NCBI GenBank assembly: GCA_030529945.1
Contig: JAUMVX010000011.1
Location: forward strand, 1 to 57,508
Source: Bacteroidia bacterium
GTDB lineage: Bacteria > Bacteroidota > Bacteroidia > Bacteroidales > UBA932
Direction: 5' to 3'
DNA length: 57,508 bases
Shown: piece by piece, positions 25,969 to 33,527 of the stretch
Layout of the letters: every line of letters starts with the position of its first letter
How positions within the stretch are numbered: position 1 is the first letter of the stretch
Position numbers and translations under genes: made by a program
Notes under the pieces: model-generated
What the model was told of the DNA's origin: nothing
The model's database searches: none
What the model saw: only the letters and a program-made list of their open reading frames with translations

Positions 25969-27491
25969 AGCAGTCCCGGGGTGTATCCCAGCCACTTCAG
26001 TACCGTCTCGCCCCAGACGAGTATGAGCAGCCAGCAGAGTGTCATCATAGTGATGCCGAAGCGGAACGTGTCGCTCCAGCTGTATTGGTTGGTGTTATAG
26101 AGCAGCGCGGCGGGCTTGCTGTTGAACGGCAGGACATAGACGTGCTCTATGAGCATCGCCACAGGGAAGGACAGACTGAGCTGCGGCAGGCCGAACTTCT
26201 GTTCCACCCCGAGGGCTATGGGCACGAATATCAGGGTCCTCATAGTCTTCGACTCGAAGATGAGTCCGCTGAACATCATCATAAAGGTGAGTATGACGTA
26301 AAGCAGAGCGAACGGGGCGTCGTCGCTGATGCCGAGACTGTTGAAGAACACGTCCACAAGTGTCCCCGGGAGGCTGGTCGCGTCGAGTCCGGCTCCCAGA
26401 GTATATGCTCCGGCGGAGAAGAGCATCAGGTGCCAGGGGATGTCCACATCGTTCCATTTCACCACTCCGATTCCCGGCATAAGGGCGATGACCGCGCCCA
26501 GAAATGCCACTGTGGTGGCGTCCAGGCCGTGGAGCTTGTCCGTGGACCAGAGTATCAGCACTCCGAGAAAGATGGCTACCGCCTTGTATTCCTCGCCCGT
26601 CATCCTGCCCATTGCGCTGAGTTCGCTCCGCAGCCTTTCCAGACCGCCTTCGATCTGAGGGACCTGCTCCTCCTTTTTCATCGGGAAGATGAGCTTGGTG
26701 GCGACTATCCAGCCCAGAAGGGCCATTATTATCGTGAGCGGGAAGCAGGCGACGAACCAGTCGCTGTATCCTATGGTCGAGCCGTAGGCCCCCATAAAGA
26801 GGGAGATGGCCAGAAGATGTGCTCCGGAGCCGGTCAGGAAGCCGGTGGCGGTGATGTTTATTTCGAAAAGGTTCTGCAGGACCAGATTTCGTCCGAAATT
26901 GTTGCGCTTCCCGTCAGATGCCCCGTATATGGCGCAGATGACCATAAAGATGGGCAGAAGGATGGTGGCCTTGGCTGTCGTGGCGGAGATGAAGGCCGAA
27001 AGGACCAGGTTTATGATGATGAAACTGAAGAAGATGCCTTGGGCACTGTGTCCGAAGCGGAGCACGAACCAGAGCGCGAATCTTTTCGCCACCCGGGTCT
27101 TCACCAGCATCGAGGCCAGCACGAAGGAAAGTATGTTCAGCCACATCACCGGATGACCGAGCTGCGCGAAGGCCGTCTTCTGCGGCACCACTTCGGTGAG
27201 CACGATCGCGAGTATGATCACCAGCGAGGTGAGGTAGTTCGGGATGGCTTCCGTCATCCAGAGCACCAGTCCCGCGATGAAAATGGCGAGCATAGACTTT
27301 TCGGCCGGAGTCTGGAGGAACGGAACCTCCAGAATCCAGTTGAAAAGCACGAAGAGAATTATGGCGAGAGGACCGCCCAGTCGGGCCATCCATTTCTCGA
27401 AGCCGGATTTCTCCATCTTCGGGAGTTTCTCGATTCTGTAATTGTTCATATCCAGCGGGTCATAGCCCCGGACTGTGCGCTCCTCAGTCAT
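25965..27491 (-). CDS. SLC13/DASS-family anion:Na+ symporter
   Basis: 508 aa with about 11-12 membrane helices. DASS hallmarks are the ATTAKATILLPIFMVICAIYG block, VLALTEAIP-like LWMTEAIPNYLTSL, and a C-terminal LPFNSKPAALLYNTNQYSW. DASS carriers take up dicarboxylates, citrate, sulfate or phosphate, and yeast Pho87/Pho90/Pho91 are phosphate-transporting members. In this operon, beside DUF47, an OprO/P-type porin and CYTH proteins, phosphate is the most economical guess, but the substrate is not shown by sequence. It is coupled to the downstream gene by ATGA. Confidence 0.85.
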   Translation of the reverse strand: MTEERTVRGYDPLDMNNYRIEKLPKMEKSGFEKWMARLGGPLAIILFVLFNWILEVPFLQTPAEKSMLAIFIAGLVLWMTEAIPNYLTSLVIILAIVLTEVVPQKTAFAQLGHPVMWLNILSFVLASMLVKTRVAKRFALWFVLRFGHSAQGIFFSFIIINLVLSAFISATTAKATILLPIFMVICAIYGASDGKRNNFGRNLVLQNLFEINITATGFLTGSGAHLLAISLFMGAYGSTIGYSDWFVACFPLTIIMALLGWIVATKLIFPMKKEEQVPQIEGGLERLRSELSAMGRMTGEEYKAVAIFLGVLILWSTDKLHGLDATTVAFLGAVIALMPGIGVVKWNDVDIPWHLMLFSAGAYTLGAGLDATSLPGTLVDVFFNSLGISDDAPFALLYVILTFMMMFSGLIFESKTMRTLIFVPIALGVEQKFGLPQLSLSFPVAMLIEHVYVLPFNSKPAALLYNTNQYSWSDTFRFGITMMTLCWLLILVWGETVLKWLGYTPGLL

Positions 27492-27503
27492 AATTCAGCA
27501 GTT

Positions 27504-27977
27504 TTATTTCCAGTTCTTGTAAGGGTTCTTCATAAGCATCGAGTTGTAGTAGCGGACGTCGCCCGTCACTTCCTCACCGAGCCACTTCGGCCTGTCGAAG
27601 GCCTCGTCCTCGCTTCCGAGTTCCACTTCTGCCACGGTCAGACCGTCATTGTCTCCGTAGAACTCGTCCACTTCGAAGGTGTGCTCTCCGGCTTTCACCA
27701 GATAGCGGGTCTTGTCGATGACTCCCGGCTCGCAGATCTTCAGAAGCTCCTTAACCTCGTCCACAGGGATTTCCTTCTCCCACTCGAAACGGCTTGCGCC
27801 GCTCTCGGAACCGATTCCCTTGATGGTGATGAAGCCCTTGTCACCCTTTACTCTCACGCGCACGGTGCGCTCCGGAACGGAGCTGAGATAGCCCTGTGTG
27901 ATGCGTGTAGCCTTGAAAGCGTCCTGCTTGAAGCAGTCGCATTTCACCAGAAACTTTCTTTCTATTTCCTGTGCCAT
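27504..27977 (-). CDS. CYTH-domain (triphosphate tunnel) protein
   Basis: 157 aa. The diagnostic ExExK is present as EIERK at residues 4-8 (EIERKFLV). Tunnel-strand pairs follow: TVRVRVKGDKGFITIKG, FEWEKEIPVDE, KTRYLVKAGEHTFEVDEF and LTVAEVELGSEDE. Short bacterial CYTH proteins hydrolyse inorganic triphosphate (tripolyphosphatase), while other members are class IV adenylate cyclases or thiamine triphosphatases. The operon context favours inorganic (poly)phosphate, by inference. It starts 3 nt after the CYTH-like gene upstream. Confidence 0.88.
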   Translation of the reverse strand: MAQEIERKFLVKCDCFKQDAFKATRITQGYLSSVPERTVRVRVKGDKGFITIKGIGSESGASRFEWEKEIPVDEVKELLKICEPGVIDKTRYLVKAGEHTFEVDEFYGDNDGLTVAEVELGSEDEAFDRPKWLGEEVTGDVRYYNSMLMKNPYKNWK

Positions 27978-27980
27978 AGC

Positions 27981-28625
27981 TTATTCGTTTGCGAGCGGTT
28001 TATCCGACATTCCGATGACGCGTTTGATGGCCTGGAGATAGTTTATGTTCTCCACACCTTCGAGGTGACAGTCGGCGACGGTCTTCTTTATATCTTCTAT
28101 TTCAGTGGATTCGGAGTTGATGGTGACTACTTTCGCGCCGTTGATGAGGACGTTGCCCACCTCGCAGATGGTGTCGTTCACCATATAGCCGAATCTCTGC
28201 TTGTGCACTCTCACCGCAGCCAGATCCGGATTCGCCTTCACCATAGCGATGAACTCGTCGAGGGTGTAGCTGTCCTTGTCCAGCTTGGGCATCTCCACCA
28301 TAAAGGCCGGGAACACCTCTTTCTCGAGAACCTCGCGTGAAATCGGGAATTCGCCCTTCATAAGCGGGTTCCACTGCTCGAAACCGTCCACGCTGCGCAC
28401 GAAGGTCTTGATGTCCATCTTGCCGTTACGGATTTTGGTGTTGTTGATGTCGTTTGCCTTGGAGACGATGTAGATTTCGTCGCTTTCCCTCTCCCAGACC
28501 TTCTCCGGTACAGGGACGGAAAGACGTGCCATCCTCTTGTGAGCTTCGCAGAAACACTGACCGAAGCTGCGGAATTCGAAGCGCGGCTTGGACGCTTCAC
28601 CGATTTTCATTTCTTCTTTTGCCAT
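27981..28625 (-). CDS. Unknown protein, possibly a divergent CYTH-like partner
   Basis: 214 aa, soluble, no signal peptide. Its order of predicted strands parallels the adjacent CYTH protein: a first strand RFEFRSF, then DEIYIVS, KIRNGKMDIKTF, RVHKQRFGYMV, TICEVGNVLING and KVVTINSESTE. However, the ExExK motif is not conserved. It could be a non-catalytic or substrate-altered tunnel-fold protein forming a complex with its neighbour. That is my pattern reading, not an established family. Start spacing of 3-10 nt to both neighbours shows tight operon membership. Confidence 0.7.
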   Translation of the reverse strand: MAKEEMKIGEASKPRFEFRSFGQCFCEAHKRMARLSVPVPEKVWERESDEIYIVSKANDINNTKIRNGKMDIKTFVRSVDGFEQWNPLMKGEFPISREVLEKEVFPAFMVEMPKLDKDSYTLDEFIAMVKANPDLAAVRVHKQRFGYMVNDTICEVGNVLINGAKVVTINSESTEIEDIKKTVADCHLEGVENINYLQAIKRVIGMSDKPLANE

Positions 28626-28635
28626 TGCTTAAAAA

Positions 28636-29463
28636 TTATTTTTCAAGCCCTTCCACAGGGTTTGCCGTATTGTTTTCATTTGCTGTTCCCGGAGTCGCCG
28701 CGCAGTGGTACCAGCTTCCGTTTCCGTCCGGAACACGGGCGTAGGATGCCGCCGCCTTGGTCACGCACTCCACGAGGTTGAAGACGTCGATGCGGTTCCC
28801 CTTAGGGTCGCGGAGCTCGATCTTCACAGCCTTTTTGGCCGACAGGCCGGAATGGAAGATATAGTCCGCGCTCTGCTCGGGATGGTCCGCCTGCACGTCC
28901 TCGCTGTAGAGCAGAATGAACTCGCCGGGCTTGATGACGGCTGACGGGGCGGTCCAGACAGCCTCTTCCACCTTGTCGTCCTTGATGATGTTCACGCCCT
29001 TGATGCGGATTTCGTCATTGCCCTTGTTGTAGAGCTCGATGAACTTGTCGTTGCCGTTCAGCTCGTTCAGTACCAGCCCGCTGTAGTCGATCGGGACTTC
29101 ACCCACGGTGTAGGAGGCTTCCGCGGAGACCGCGCTGCGGCTGCCGGTGCTGGCTTCCACGCGGTATGTCACCTTGGTCCCCTCGGCGGCTCCCGGGATG
29201 GTGCCCGAGTACACGCCCTTGGAAACGCTGCTCATTGCGGCGGTGGCTTCCGCCGCGCCGCCCAGCTTGTATTTAAGCTCCACCTTGGCGATGTCCACTA
29301 GTGAGGCTACATTGGCCGTCACGGTGACGGCGTCGTCTTCTGTATAGGCGACGGTGTTCTGCAGTCCGGAGATGGTGACTCCGTCATATATCTTGTCTTC
29401 CACGCAGGAGATGCCGAGCGCGAAAGTGAGCGCAAGCGCCGCGAATAATGCTGTCTTTTTCAT
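28636..29463 (-). CDS. Lamin-tail-domain (LTD) lipoprotein
   Basis: 275 aa from the ATG at 29463 (an ATG four codons upstream is also possible). The lipoprotein signal is KKTALFAALALTFALGISC, followed by an Ig-like beta domain (about 30-115). An LTD domain follows: GLVLNELNGNDKFIELYNKG, IRIKGVNIIKDDK, VIKPGEFILLYSED, AVKIELRDPKGNRIDVF, SYARVPDGNGSWY. Bacterial LTDs are surface or secreted beta-sandwich modules, often near nucleases or phosphatases, and may bind ligands or anchor partners. Being between the porin and CYTH genes, it is probably exported to the outer membrane as part of the same system. Confidence 0.82.
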   Translation of the reverse strand: MKKTALFAALALTFALGISCVEDKIYDGVTISGLQNTVAYTEDDAVTVTANVASLVDIAKVELKYKLGGAAEATAAMSSVSKGVYSGTIPGAAEGTKVTYRVEASTGSRSAVSAEASYTVGEVPIDYSGLVLNELNGNDKFIELYNKGNDEIRIKGVNIIKDDKVEEAVWTAPSAVIKPGEFILLYSEDVQADHPEQSADYIFHSGLSAKKAVKIELRDPKGNRIDVFNLVECVTKAAASYARVPDGNGSWYHCAATPGTANENNTANPVEGLEK

Positions 29464-29476
29464 ATTCTGTGTCATT

Positions 29477-30874
29477 TTAGAATGCTACCTGGAAACGCAT
29501 CGATATCATATGGTAGTCCACGCCGGCCTTGCCGTCGCTCTCCACCACCTTGGTGTAGTCCTTGGTCGGCTTGCCGGAGGCGTCGTGGCCCACGTAGAGC
29601 TTGCCCTTGCCGTTCGCGTAGCGGTCGTTGTTGTTATACTGATAGTTGATGACGAACTTGATGTTCTTCATAGGGTAGAAGTTGATTCCGAAGCTGTACG
29701 CCTCCGCGCAGCCTCCGAAGTAGTCGGTGGTGTTGAAGTCGCAGAGCTCGTAGCGGAAGGCGAGTTCCACGTCTCCCCAGCTGCGTCCCGGAGTTATGCG
29801 GGTAGGCTTCGCTCCGTCGCTGTCGTAGTTCTGTCTGCCGCCGAAGAGCAGGTAGGAAGCCTGGGCGTACCAGCCTTTCGCCCACTGGGTGCCGAGCGGG
29901 TTCACATCCTTGTCGAGGAAGGCTCCGCGGGTGATGTAGGCCGTCTCATAGCGAAGGCCCCTGTGGAAGCCGGCGAGTTCCGCCGTCCAGAGCAGTTCGT
30001 GGTCCAGTCCGTTTATGGCATCGGTGTCGAGATACTTCTTGCGGTTTATGCTCGTGGTGTTGCGGCTGCTGTAGCGGGCCACTTTGTAGCCGTCGGTGGA
30101 TGCGGCGCTCGGGTTGCGGTACGAAACGGCTCCGCCGATGTGCAGGCCGGTGTTCGGGTTCTTGTAGAGCGGACGGATGGCGATCTTTCCGGTATAGGCG
30201 AGACCCACGTTGCGGCCGTAGTCCTTGTTGTTGTCATTCTTCGCGGTAGCCTCTTCGCTGCCCTTGAGTTCGGGTCCGAATACTCCGGCCGAAGCCCAGA
30301 ACCAGTTCTTCGACCAGGTGGCTCCGAGACCCAGATGTCTGGAAGGGGCCAGGGCGGTGACCATAGGCCGCTCCATAAACATAAGGTAGCGCGAAGAAGT
30401 GTTGCGCTGCAGGGAGAAGTTCTCCTTGAAGTTACCTGCCTTGATTTCGAGTCCCGGCACTCCGGTGTAGGAGAGGATGGCGTCCTTGAGTTCGCAGACT
30501 CCGTCGGCCCAGTCGGTGTCGAGTTCCGCGTACCAGTTCCTGTCGATCTGTGTCTTCACAGCGAAGCGGGCGCGGCGGATGGACATTCCGTTGCCGATGT
30601 GACTGCTGTTCTCGCTGCCGTCCAGCTTTGCGTCCGTGAAGTCCGGACCGCCGAAGAATACGGCGGCGTCACCCTGCACGCGCAGGTCGAACCACATCTT
30701 GTAGCCGATGGACGGGGCGTCCAGAACCATAATGCCGTCCTGGACCTTGAACTGGCCGTCAGTGGAGACCACTTCCTGGCCATACTGGTTCACGGCCGTC
30801 TCCTGCTTGTTTTCCTGCGCCGCGAGCGAGGTCGTCAGGAGAGCCGTAGCGATAAATAGAAAAGTTTTTTTCAT
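29477..30874 (-). CDS. OprO/OprP-type (phosphate-selective) porin
   Basis: 465 aa from the ATG at 30874; the eight upstream codons are dropped because the signal peptide MKKTFLFIATALLTTSLAAQ starts here. It ends in ...MISMRFQVAF, with the terminal Phe of outer-membrane barrels. Family features are IRRARFAVKTQIDRNWYAEL, LEIKAGNFKENFSLQRNTS and MFMERPMVTALAPSRHLG, then alternating aromatic beta strands. Pseudomonas OprP/OprO channels select phosphate and polyphosphate through an arginine ladder. Whether that ladder is kept here cannot be judged by eye. It is immediately downstream of the PiT-like/LuxR gene. Confidence 0.87.
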   Translation of the reverse strand: MKKTFLFIATALLTTSLAAQENKQETAVNQYGQEVVSTDGQFKVQDGIMVLDAPSIGYKMWFDLRVQGDAAVFFGGPDFTDAKLDGSENSSHIGNGMSIRRARFAVKTQIDRNWYAELDTDWADGVCELKDAILSYTGVPGLEIKAGNFKENFSLQRNTSSRYLMFMERPMVTALAPSRHLGLGATWSKNWFWASAGVFGPELKGSEEATAKNDNNKDYGRNVGLAYTGKIAIRPLYKNPNTGLHIGGAVSYRNPSAASTDGYKVARYSSRNTTSINRKKYLDTDAINGLDHELLWTAELAGFHRGLRYETAYITRGAFLDKDVNPLGTQWAKGWYAQASYLLFGGRQNYDSDGAKPTRITPGRSWGDVELAFRYELCDFNTTDYFGGCAEAYSFGINFYPMKNIKFVINYQYNNNDRYANGKGKLYVGHDASGKPTKDYTKVVESDGKAGVDYHMISMRFQVAF

Positions 30875-30898
30875 TACTGCAATTGTGTTGGTTATCAT

Positions 30899-32479
30899 TT
30901 ATATGCTTTTTATGAAATCTGTCAGACTCTGTTTCCGGTCCAGACCGAACTTGCTCCTGAGCCGGTGCCGGCATATCTCCGCGCTTTTCGGCGCTATGTT
31001 CATAAGGGCCGCGATATATTTAGTGGAGAAGCCGAGCCGCAGCAGCGTCGTGAGCCGGCGTTCTCCTCCGGTCAGCTGAGGGAACTTCTCCTGAAGCCTT
31101 ACCGTGAAGTCCTTGTGCAGCTGCTCGACCTGTGTATAGAACCGGTCTATCTCGTTGTCGAAATTCATCCTCAGACTCAGCTGCGCCGAAATCTCGTGCA
31201 GGGCCCTGTCCTTTTCCGCCGGGTCGGACAGAAGCCGCGCCTGCTTCACCATCCCGTTCAGCCGCCCGATGAACTCCTTCTGCTCGGTGATGTTCATCGC
31301 CACGCTCAGCAGTTCCTGCCTCTTCAGCTCCAGCTGGTTCCGCAGATGCTCGTTCTCTATGGTCATATTCTTGACTTCCAGACTGTTAAGCGTGTGCCTG
31401 TTCTCGTTAATCTGTTCCTCCTGATCTCTGAGCGCCTGCCCGGAATGGCGCGAGCGCGAGTAGAGAGTGTAGATGACAGTCCCCGACATAAGTGCCAGCA
31501 GAGCGACCGCAAGCACCATCACCCTCACCGGAGACAAGTTCCCCGCGCCGTAGATGAGCATAAGGGTCAGGCAGGTCAGGACTAGAGCGGTCAGCGGCAC
31601 GCCTATGCCGGAAAGCGCCAGCCTCGCGGCTTCAGCCCCGCTCATATACTCCTGTCTTTTCACTGCGGAGCAGCCTCCGAGCGCGGCGAAAGCCAGAAGT
31701 CCCGGGGACATCACCGTAGCTTTACAGCCCACGCACCCCGCCGCCGCATCGCTCGAAAACAGGGCGCAGACGACCGCTACCGAGCACACCGTAGCGAGAA
31801 TGACATCGTAGTTGAGGTCGAATTGCCTCTCGCCCAGACTCCCGATGCTCCGCCCGAGGAAGGGGAGAGCCGCAAGCGTTCCTGCCGCCAGAGCGAGCGC
31901 CACTCCGCTGCGTCCGTCCGCCGCGAGAGGAAAGCTGCCTCGGATGAGCGAAATGTTCGCTCCCGCGCATACGAGCATAAGAGCTGCCGCCACGCTCGTG
32001 CAGATGCCCAGATTCCTGACCAGGATGAGGCGGTGCTTCCGCGAATGTCTGCAGATGAGCGATATGGCCCGGCAAAGTAGAGCCGCGGTCAGGGCGGCGA
32101 GCGCCAGCGACACTATGGCTGCAAGCAGCCAATCTTTCACTCCTCCCGGGTCTCCGTTTCTGAAGAGGCTGTAGCCTGCTGCCGCGCCGGTAAATGCCCA
32201 CAGCGAAGGCCTGTATGCGGAGATGAGCCGTCCCGCCGCCACTGCTCCCAGTGCTCCGAGACAGATGATGGCTACCCCGGCGGCATCTATTCCGGCCGCC
32301 CCGGAGCCGCCCGCCGTCAGGAAACTGCCCGCGCAGATGAGAACAGGCACGGCTGGAATCAAGGCGCTGCGTCGTATCGCGCTGCAGTTCTGCACCGGAG
32401 CGAGTATGACGCTCAGGTCCGTGAAGCTGCACAGGCACATCATCACCGCAAGTGCGAGTATGGAAACTATGCCGTCCAT
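30899..32479 (-). CDS. Membrane transcription regulator: degenerate PiT-like domain fused to coiled coil and LuxR-type HTH
   Basis: 526 aa. Residues 1-340 hold about ten hydrophobic helices whose pattern follows PiT (PHO4) phosphate transporters twice over. DLSVILAPVQNCSAIRRSAL (21-40) corresponds to the first GANDVANA repeat, and CAGANISLIRGSFPLA (171-186) to the second. GRSIGSLGERQFDL (209-222) plus GCVGCKATVMSPGLL (248-262) corresponds to the GxxVxxxxG...PVSTTH segment. The transport residues (Asp of GAND, the PVSTTH loop) are not kept. Residues about 345-400 are a coiled coil, and 470-520 (LTGGERRLTTLLRLGF, YIAALMNIAPKSAEICRHRLRSK) are a GerE/LuxR-type helix-turn-helix. It starts 3 nt after DUF47, the normal PiT partner gene. 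I infer a phosphate sensor that binds DNA from the membrane. The HTH is secure; the PiT homology is my reading and needs a profile or structure test. Confidence 0.75.
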   Translation of the reverse strand: MDGIVSILALAVMMCLCSFTDLSVILAPVQNCSAIRRSALIPAVPVLICAGSFLTAGGSGAAGIDAAGVAIICLGALGAVAAGRLISAYRPSLWAFTGAAAGYSLFRNGDPGGVKDWLLAAIVSLALAALTAALLCRAISLICRHSRKHRLILVRNLGICTSVAAALMLVCAGANISLIRGSFPLAADGRSGVALALAAGTLAALPFLGRSIGSLGERQFDLNYDVILATVCSVAVVCALFSSDAAAGCVGCKATVMSPGLLAFAALGGCSAVKRQEYMSGAEAARLALSGIGVPLTALVLTCLTLMLIYGAGNLSPVRVMVLAVALLALMSGTVIYTLYSRSRHSGQALRDQEEQINENRHTLNSLEVKNMTIENEHLRNQLELKRQELLSVAMNITEQKEFIGRLNGMVKQARLLSDPAEKDRALHEISAQLSLRMNFDNEIDRFYTQVEQLHKDFTVRLQEKFPQLTGGERRLTTLLRLGFSTKYIAALMNIAPKSAEICRHRLRSKFGLDRKQSLTDFIKSI

Positions 32480-32482
32480 CTC

Positions 32483-33127
32483 CTAAAAGCTGTTTTTGAT
32501 AGCCATAACCGACAGCTGGTCAGCCACTTTAATGGCCGCGTGCGAGATTTCCTCTATGTGCAGGGCGAAATATCTGAGATGGAATTTTTCCGAGAGCTTA
32601 AGCTCGTTCATAGTGTGGAACACCGTCCTTTTCAGCGTCTTGGCCTGCTTGTCGGCTTCCTGTGCGTAGAAATAGACTCTGTGGCTCTTTTCCACGGTAA
32701 GGTCAGGGCTGCGGAAGTAGGATTTGGCCGCCGGGATGGCGCTCTCTACGGATTTCGTGGAGAGCTCGGTCAGTTTCAGATAGTCAGCATTGAGTGCGAC
32801 CGGGATGTACGGACGCTCTATCTCGAACTGGCAGAGGTTGTTGTCGATTTTCGTGATGATGTTCACTACTCTTTCGAGCAGTCTCATCACGTCTCCCCTC
32901 AGCCGCACGTAGGCCGACTGTCTGTAGAGGTCGCTCTCTATCTCCCTGAGCAGGATTTCCGCGTCGGACTTGATCCCGGACATAGTCTGAAGATTGTCGC
33001 TCAGCTGCGGAGTCTCCCCGTAGAGATAATTCTTCACTCCCTCCTTGAACACGAGCTGGGCCCTGTCGACTGCGTCGAAGAGCTTGTCCATATTCTCTAT
33101 GGTTCTGTTTATCTTCTTTGAAAACAT
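32483..33127 (-). CDS. DUF47 family (PhoU-like) phosphate-transport regulator
   Basis: 214 aa, all-helical. It resembles the DUF47/PhoU-like proteins encoded next to PiT transporters (opening FSKKINRTIENMDKLFDAV; LREIESDLYRQSAYVR; INNL-like ITKIDNNLCQFEIERP; FHLRYFALHIEEISHAAIKV). Such proteins are thought to bind metal clusters and modulate phosphate uptake. Here the following gene is not an ordinary PiT carrier but the PiT-like/LuxR fusion, so the partner of DUF47 is likely that regulator. It is the first gene of the operon. A -7 box lies 136 nt upstream and a small overlapping upstream frame is present. Confidence 0.85.
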   Translation of the reverse strand: MFSKKINRTIENMDKLFDAVDRAQLVFKEGVKNYLYGETPQLSDNLQTMSGIKSDAEILLREIESDLYRQSAYVRLRGDVMRLLERVVNIITKIDNNLCQFEIERPYIPVALNADYLKLTELSTKSVESAIPAAKSYFRSPDLTVEKSHRVYFYAQEADKQAKTLKRTVFHTMNELKLSEKFHLRYFALHIEEISHAAIKVADQLSVMAIKNSF

Positions 33128-33177
33128 AGCGTGTCCTTGTTATTCTGTAACCATCGTATGTCCCATCGCTGAAACAT
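33109..33177 (-). CDS. Possible leader peptide overlapping the DUF47 start
   Basis: The ATG at 33177 opens a 22-codon frame (MFQRWDIRWLQNNKD...) that ends 18 nt inside DUF47 in another frame. The sequence around its start (CGCTATGTTT) is duplicated exactly at the DUF47 start 50 nt later, so the leader may come from a local duplication. Translation could tune DUF47 expression; nothing in sequence proves it is translated. Confidence 0.25.
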   Translation of the reverse strand: MFQRWDIRWLQNNKDTLCFQRR

Positions 33178-33262
33178 AGCGCGTTCTCTGTGGTTTTTCG
33201 GAGCCTCCATTCTCTCCGGGGGAGCGAACCCTCGGATTTTTGCGCCGTGAGCTTCACTTCGC

Positions 33263-33270
33263 CAAATATA
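33263..33270 (-). promoter_or_regulatory. Promoter -7 box of the phosphate-like operon
   Basis: TATATTTG on the minus strand lies 136 nt before the DUF47 ATG. The leader between them can form CCGAGGG/TCCCCCGG and CGGAG/CTCCG stems. No further promoter was found before any later gene in the cluster, supporting one long transcript of eight genes. Confidence 0.6.
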
Positions 33271-33375
33271 CGTCATCCGGACGGAAAAAAAAAGGCTCCG
33301 TATGTAACGCCCGGATACCCGTACCGGCAGGTGTTAAGTTGTGCTCATAGCATAAACATTTAAGAATTAAACAAA

Positions 33376-33413
33376 TAAAAAAATGCAGTAAAGTATTTAT
33401 CGATACTTACTGC
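33376..33413 (-). terminator. Terminator downstream of aroE
   Basis: On the minus strand, GCAGTAAGTAT-(CGATAA)-ATACTTTACTGC forms an 11-bp stem with one bulge (33385-33413), followed by ATTTTTTTATT. It is 115 nt past the aroE stop and protects the next operon's promoter from read-through. Confidence 0.75.
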
Positions 33414-33527
33414 AAATATATAAGATATTTTGTAAAGTTCGGAACGTTTATTTTGCCGTGCGCGGAGAGCTTATTTTTTCATTTTATTAAAGGCTACTCA
33501 TCCGGCCCCTGCGGGAAGTTCGCGGTT

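Noticed and set aside
32784-33257. 157-codon minus-strand frame over the DUF47 start
   Set aside because: It is a shifted frame of DUF47 plus its leader; DUF47 has the conserved protein.
33385-33420. TATATTTG box immediately before the hairpin downstream of aroE, as if encoding a tiny RNA
   Set aside because: The hairpin plus T-tract is well explained as the aroE terminator. A promoter leading straight into it would make a ~40-nt product and has no other support.
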